Both the position numbers and the translations under genes were made by a program. DNA of 64,000 nt, from positions 89,419-153,418 of the forward strand of contig CAJJDN010000125.1 of the NCBI GenBank assembly GCA_905182985.1. Reading direction: 5' to 3'. Every line of letters begins with the position of its first letter. The first letter of the stretch is position 1. Source of the DNA: Paramecium sonneborni (lineage: Eukaryota; Ciliophora; Oligohymenophorea; Peniculida; Parameciidae). Of the stretch, positions 60,221 through 64,000 are shown piece by piece. The notes beneath the pieces are model-generated. The model was not told the origin of the DNA. It was given only the letters and a program-made list of their open reading frames with translations, and searched no databases.

Positions 60221-62500
60221 ATGTATTCATTCAGAGCAAATAAATAACATTCTTAAGAGTCATTTTTGATTATGCTAGTGGATGGAACAGGATCCATGAA
60301 TGCACACTACCCAACATTTTTGAAATGTTTTAATGATGTATTCAATACTGTCAGACATAAATTGGCTTTTTAATTTGGAAGCCCACAAAAAGGATCTGGC
60401 AGTGTTTTATATAATATCTAGAATTTCTTAGATCATAGTGCAAGCAATTTTAATCAAGTTTTTAAACAATTATTTGATATTTTGCTTACATAACATATTG
60501 ATAAGAAGTATCTTACTATTTGTTTTGTGTCAGATGGAATAGAAGCTTTTATTTTTGAAGAATTTCTACCAATTGTTAAATAAATTACATCAGTTTTTTA
60601 GATCTAATTTGCTAGTGTAGCTGTTGGAAAACAGTTTCCAACATAAATAAGTAATTAATTTAGGGAATTATTACATAATTAAGGAAATCTAGATTTTCCA
60701 TTTATTTTTGGTATTATGGATCTGGATGAAATAGCAGAATGGGATTAGGATAATCATGGAAATGTTATAATGAAAAAACAATATCAAGATAAAATGACTG
60801 AACAATTTACAAGTGCATTTTAAAGTTTAAAACAATAATTGGTTGTATGTACAGGATAAATTGAATTGAATGAAATAGTATATAAATCATTTTTAGAAGA
60901 GGATCAAAATCAAGCAACAAAGGTTGTTCAAAGAAATTAGTTATTTTTATCTCCAAATCCTTAAGTTGCAACAACTTAAGATGAAATAATTTAATGCTCT
61001 AAAGATATAGAAGATTTTGATTAAATTTAAAAAGGAAGCATTTAACAATTACTAATCCATTTATAAGCCAATAATAATCTTGAAGATGGAAAGTAGTAAT
61101 TTTAAAAACTATATGATATTTCAATTAGAAGTTAACGACTATTAATTAAAATAGTTGAATAAGATGAAGAAAACAATAACTCTCTACATTAACAACAATA
61201 AATTAGAGTTTACCCAAAAATCAATTTAATGAATAATTTAATTTACCAATTAGCAAAAACAAACTACTTAGCTTCACTCTAAAATAAACCGCATGAATAT
61301 GCATAATTTTAAGCCCATTTCGAATAAGATGGAAATTAATGCATGAAAATGATCTAATAAGTTAATAAAAATATATATAAACCTATTGAAATTATTGAAG
61401 TCCCTCAATATTAATAATAACAATAAATAAAATAAAGAATAAAAAGAGCTAATAAAATTAATTGTGAAATTAAACTAAATTCTAAATTAATCTTTTTGAT
61501 TGATTAGGTTGGGATATCAGAATCAGTAAATGAAGAAATAATGAATAAAATAAAAGATATTTTTAATAATTATAAATAAGAAAACATTATGACTTTTTGG
61601 TGGGCAGATATTCTTAAGCAAAACTTTAATAGAAATATTGAATCTCAACAAATGCCTTTATCACAAGCGATTTTATAAATACTAAGTATCATAGAATAAG
61701 AATAATAAAGTGCTAATAATTTCACTATTTGCTTGATACTGTCAGGACAGCATCAAGCAGACTTATCATTATTTAGACATAAGTTGTAGATAATAGAAGA
61801 GTAGAATAAATTCATAGCTTTCACTACGATTATTATTGAAAATGAACGATAAAATATTATTAATTCCTAATTGAAGTTATCAAATGAATTGAGAAAACAA
61901 CTTCATACAAATGAAAATCATTCTCTCTAAGTATCCATAAGAATTAATAGACAAGAATTACATTAATATCTACCTACTTATTTTAAAATGATTAAAGAAT
62001 TTTAAAACAAATTTTATAGAGTTGTGAGAAATCGAACTGGTTGTTTCATTAGAGCCTTTAGGAAAGAAAAAAATGCATAATTTATATTGAATAAATTTAC
62101 TTTAGAATTATAAGAGAGCATGACACAACATACTCTAGAAAAAGATTTTATATAAGATGTTAAATAAATATAAAAAAAATATTATTAGATTCTAAAAAAA
62201 TATAAGGAAAGAGAACAATTAAGAGAAAGCTTTAGTTTAGCAAAAATAAGTTAAATTTTTGAATTAATTGATAAAATCAATTTGAAGAATTATGACAATC
62301 TTCTTAATTTATTACTTAAATTAATAATAGAAATTCATGATGAAAATTATAAAAATGTTGATCAGAAATAACTTAAAAAAGCTAGAAGCATCATTTATAA
62401 TAAAGAGAGTTCAAATTTACCATTTATTGGGAAAACAGTAGTAGTATTAATTGGAATTAATTTAATTATAACTTGGGTTTATAAAAGAATAGTATAGTGA
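60221..62500 (+). CDS. vWA-like protein with C-terminal membrane anchor
   Basis: 759 aa, intronless, ATG 60221, TGA 62498-62500. Near the N-terminus LIMLVDGTGSMNAHYPTFLK has the DGTGSM form of the MIDAS motif seen in vWA domains of alpha-kinase-type and related proteins. Supporting segments are ITICFVSDGI and ASVAVGKQFP. A second vWA-like segment may begin at KLIFLIDQVGISESVNEEIM (about residue 420), with WWADILKQNF and ICLILSGQHQA. The C-terminus has one TM helix (TVVVLIGINLIITWVYK). No catalytic motif was seen. A tail-anchored adaptor or sensor is inferred; the family could not be named. Confidence 0.65.
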
Positions 62501-62576
62501 TTTTTTTGAGTTAGAAATATTAATAATATCTTTTCATCTCCAATTTTGATCTAAATAATTTACAATAAATCTTTCA

Positions 62577-64000
62577 TCATTATGATTTTTTTCTATTTCT
62601 TAAATTACTAATTGTATGTTAGTTTGGGCCTTTTATGCGAAAAATAATAATTTAAATATTAATCTAAGATTTAAAAGTCAATTTTACTTCAAATAATAAA
62701 GACTGTAATTTTTACCTTTTTAATATTTAAACACGCCCATTTACATCAATTAATGGATATCCTTAATTTGAAGAAGCATATTTTCTAAATTTGGTTAATA
62801 GTTTTAGTAACATTTTTGCAAATTATATGCTTAAAATTCTTTCTTTAAGTTCTTTTGATTAAAATTAAAATTACTTCTATAATAGATTGGAAGCAGTTTT
62901 AATATTTTAATTTTTATTGTAAATCTAATATAAGATTAAAAAAGTAATAAGAAATATTAGTTAATTTATTTCTTATAAATAAGATTTCTTTAGGAAAGAA
63001 TTATAAAGAACTCCTTAAAATTTAGGATATTAATATTACATATATTTTGAGAGCTCTTATTCAATAATTGCAATAAAGATTGCACTTTTCTAATTTTAGT
63101 CAAAAAAATTTGGTGGGTACTGTAAAACAGGATATTAAACATCAATCTAAACTAATTTAAGTAAATTAGTTAATTAAGTTAATCCTTGATTTTATGATCC
63201 AAGCATTATAGGCATGTTTGGTATAAATTTAATTGGAGGAGTAATCTTGATTTCTTTAGGAGCAATTTTGTCCTAAATATTTTGTATGAGCCCTCTCCAA
63301 TTAATTCTATCTTCTTCACTATACTTTAACATATTTTCAATCAAAATAGGAATTGAATCATCTCCTTGAAACTAATAATTATAACTAATTTAAAACTTGT
63401 GGCAAATTTTTATTAATTTTAATTGGGTTTGTTTTAGTATTCATTAAATTTTATTTAAGCTCCTTTAAGTCTTCACCTGGAAAAGGGAAATCGCCAAAAA
63501 TTAATAAATAAAATATAATTCCCAACTATTTGTGATAAAATAATATTATTACAGAATAAATATCGGCTGAATTAGAATAAACTACATCAAAAAATAATTA
63601 AGGAGCTGAATATCTTGGAGTACCTAATTTAGTATGAATCCCATATGGATCAGCTGTTCTTGCAAATCCAAAATCGGCAATCTAATAATAATTTTTTATA
63701 AAATTTATTATACCTTATAAGTTTTATTTAGATAAAGGATATTTTATGGTTTTAAATCCCTATGAATAATATTGTGAGCAAGAAGAACCTTATATCCATT
63801 GATAATTTATTTAATGATTTCTAATGCTTCTGAAGGTAAAAAGTTCTTTTAAAGTTTTTTATTATCATTTATCTAATTAAGCAAATCACCTTAGCATCTT
63901 TCTAAGATTAAAACTATTTGTTAATCATGAACCAAAACATCAATAACACCTACTATATTTTGATTTCCACTAGCCACTGTTTGTAATGTTAATAACATTT
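62577..64000 (-). CDS. ULK/ATG1-like protein kinase, 5' part beyond window
   Basis: Partial gene; the N-terminus lies beyond 64000. Kinase motifs: QIVLILERCQGDLLNQIND, LLAHNIIHRDLKPQNILY (HRDxKxxN), YKIADFGFART (DFG), LGTPRYSAPQLFFD, ADIYSLGIIFYLLIFGDFPF and an EEDRINWRGLIQN end that is typical of ULK/ATG1-like kinases in ciliates. Introns were placed at the DFG side (GTATAATAAATT.., 32 nt), within the GIIFYLL region (27 nt, stop-free) and near FQGDDSIPIL (25 nt). The C-terminal ~270 residues lack known domains. The 3' end (TGA 62577-62579) is uncertain, as a further intron could extend it towards the vWA gene. Confidence 0.75.

Noticed and set aside
62250..62576. Further 3' extension of the ULK-like kinase into the vWA gene
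   Set aside because: An extra 29-nt intron gives a long open frame, but it would overlap the vWA-like gene 3' end on the opposite strand.

Overview
The window reads as macronuclear DNA of a ciliate, most likely Paramecium. About 40 reading frames are continuous only if TAA and TAG are read as glutamine and TGA is the sole stop. Nearly all introns are 18-37 nt GT..AG elements, intergenic gaps are short, the DNA is very AT-rich, and two genes encode trichocyst-matrix-type secretory proteins. All gene models here were built by hand-translating with that code and splicing the tiny introns. In most multi-exon genes the exon lengths sum to a whole number of codons, which supports the splice sites.

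Layout. 0-12 kb: an acidic hypothetical protein, proteasome alpha-5, a basic hypothetical, a multi-TM protein with an RGS-like tail, a PP2C phosphatase, a papain-fold protein without its catalytic residues, a CAMK-like kinase, a Myb-type DNA-binding protein, eIF6 and a hypothetical. 11.6-13.7 kb: an exact 1,062-bp direct repeat on either side of a single N, which looks like two unmerged overlapping contig ends. 13.6-31 kb: eIF4G-like MIF4G protein, ESS2, a kinesin, a trichocyst matrix protein, a long coiled-coil protein, a cytosolic carboxypeptidase (CCP), small hypotheticals, a decayed Rab-like GTPase and two coiled-coil proteins. 32-43 kb: RCK-type kinase, an HTH protein, a second trichocyst matrix protein, ribosomal protein uL4, a repeat protein built on an R..HF.LG motif, a secreted beta-gamma-crystallin-like protein with a glutamine tail, and SmD3. 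43-64 kb: truncated haemoglobin, a PH-like/pseudokinase protein, an EF-hand protein, a cyclic-nucleotide-type K+ channel carrying a CCHC knuckle, a cyclin, a mitochondrial m-AAA protease, a JmjN/JmjC/C5HC2 demethylase-like protein, a small secreted acidic peptide, a Rab GTPase, ER Hsp90 (GRP94), a SNARE, a vWA-like tail-anchored protein and a ULK/ATG1-like kinase cut by the window end.

Genes are not arranged in operons; they alternate strands and are often separated by 20-150 bp. Functional themes recur. Cilia and microtubules are represented by the kinesin, CCP, RCK kinase, HF-LG repeat protein and K+ channel. Regulated secretion is represented by two matrix proteins, the crystallin-fold protein, Rab, SNARE and GRP94. 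Translation and RNA are represented by eIF6, eIF4G-like, uL4, SmD3 and ESS2. The most noteworthy items are the assembly artefact, two catalytically degenerate enzymes, the ion channel with a zinc knuckle, the repeat protein, the Rab pseudogene, an exceptional 181-nt intron, and several stop-free introns whose length is a multiple of three.
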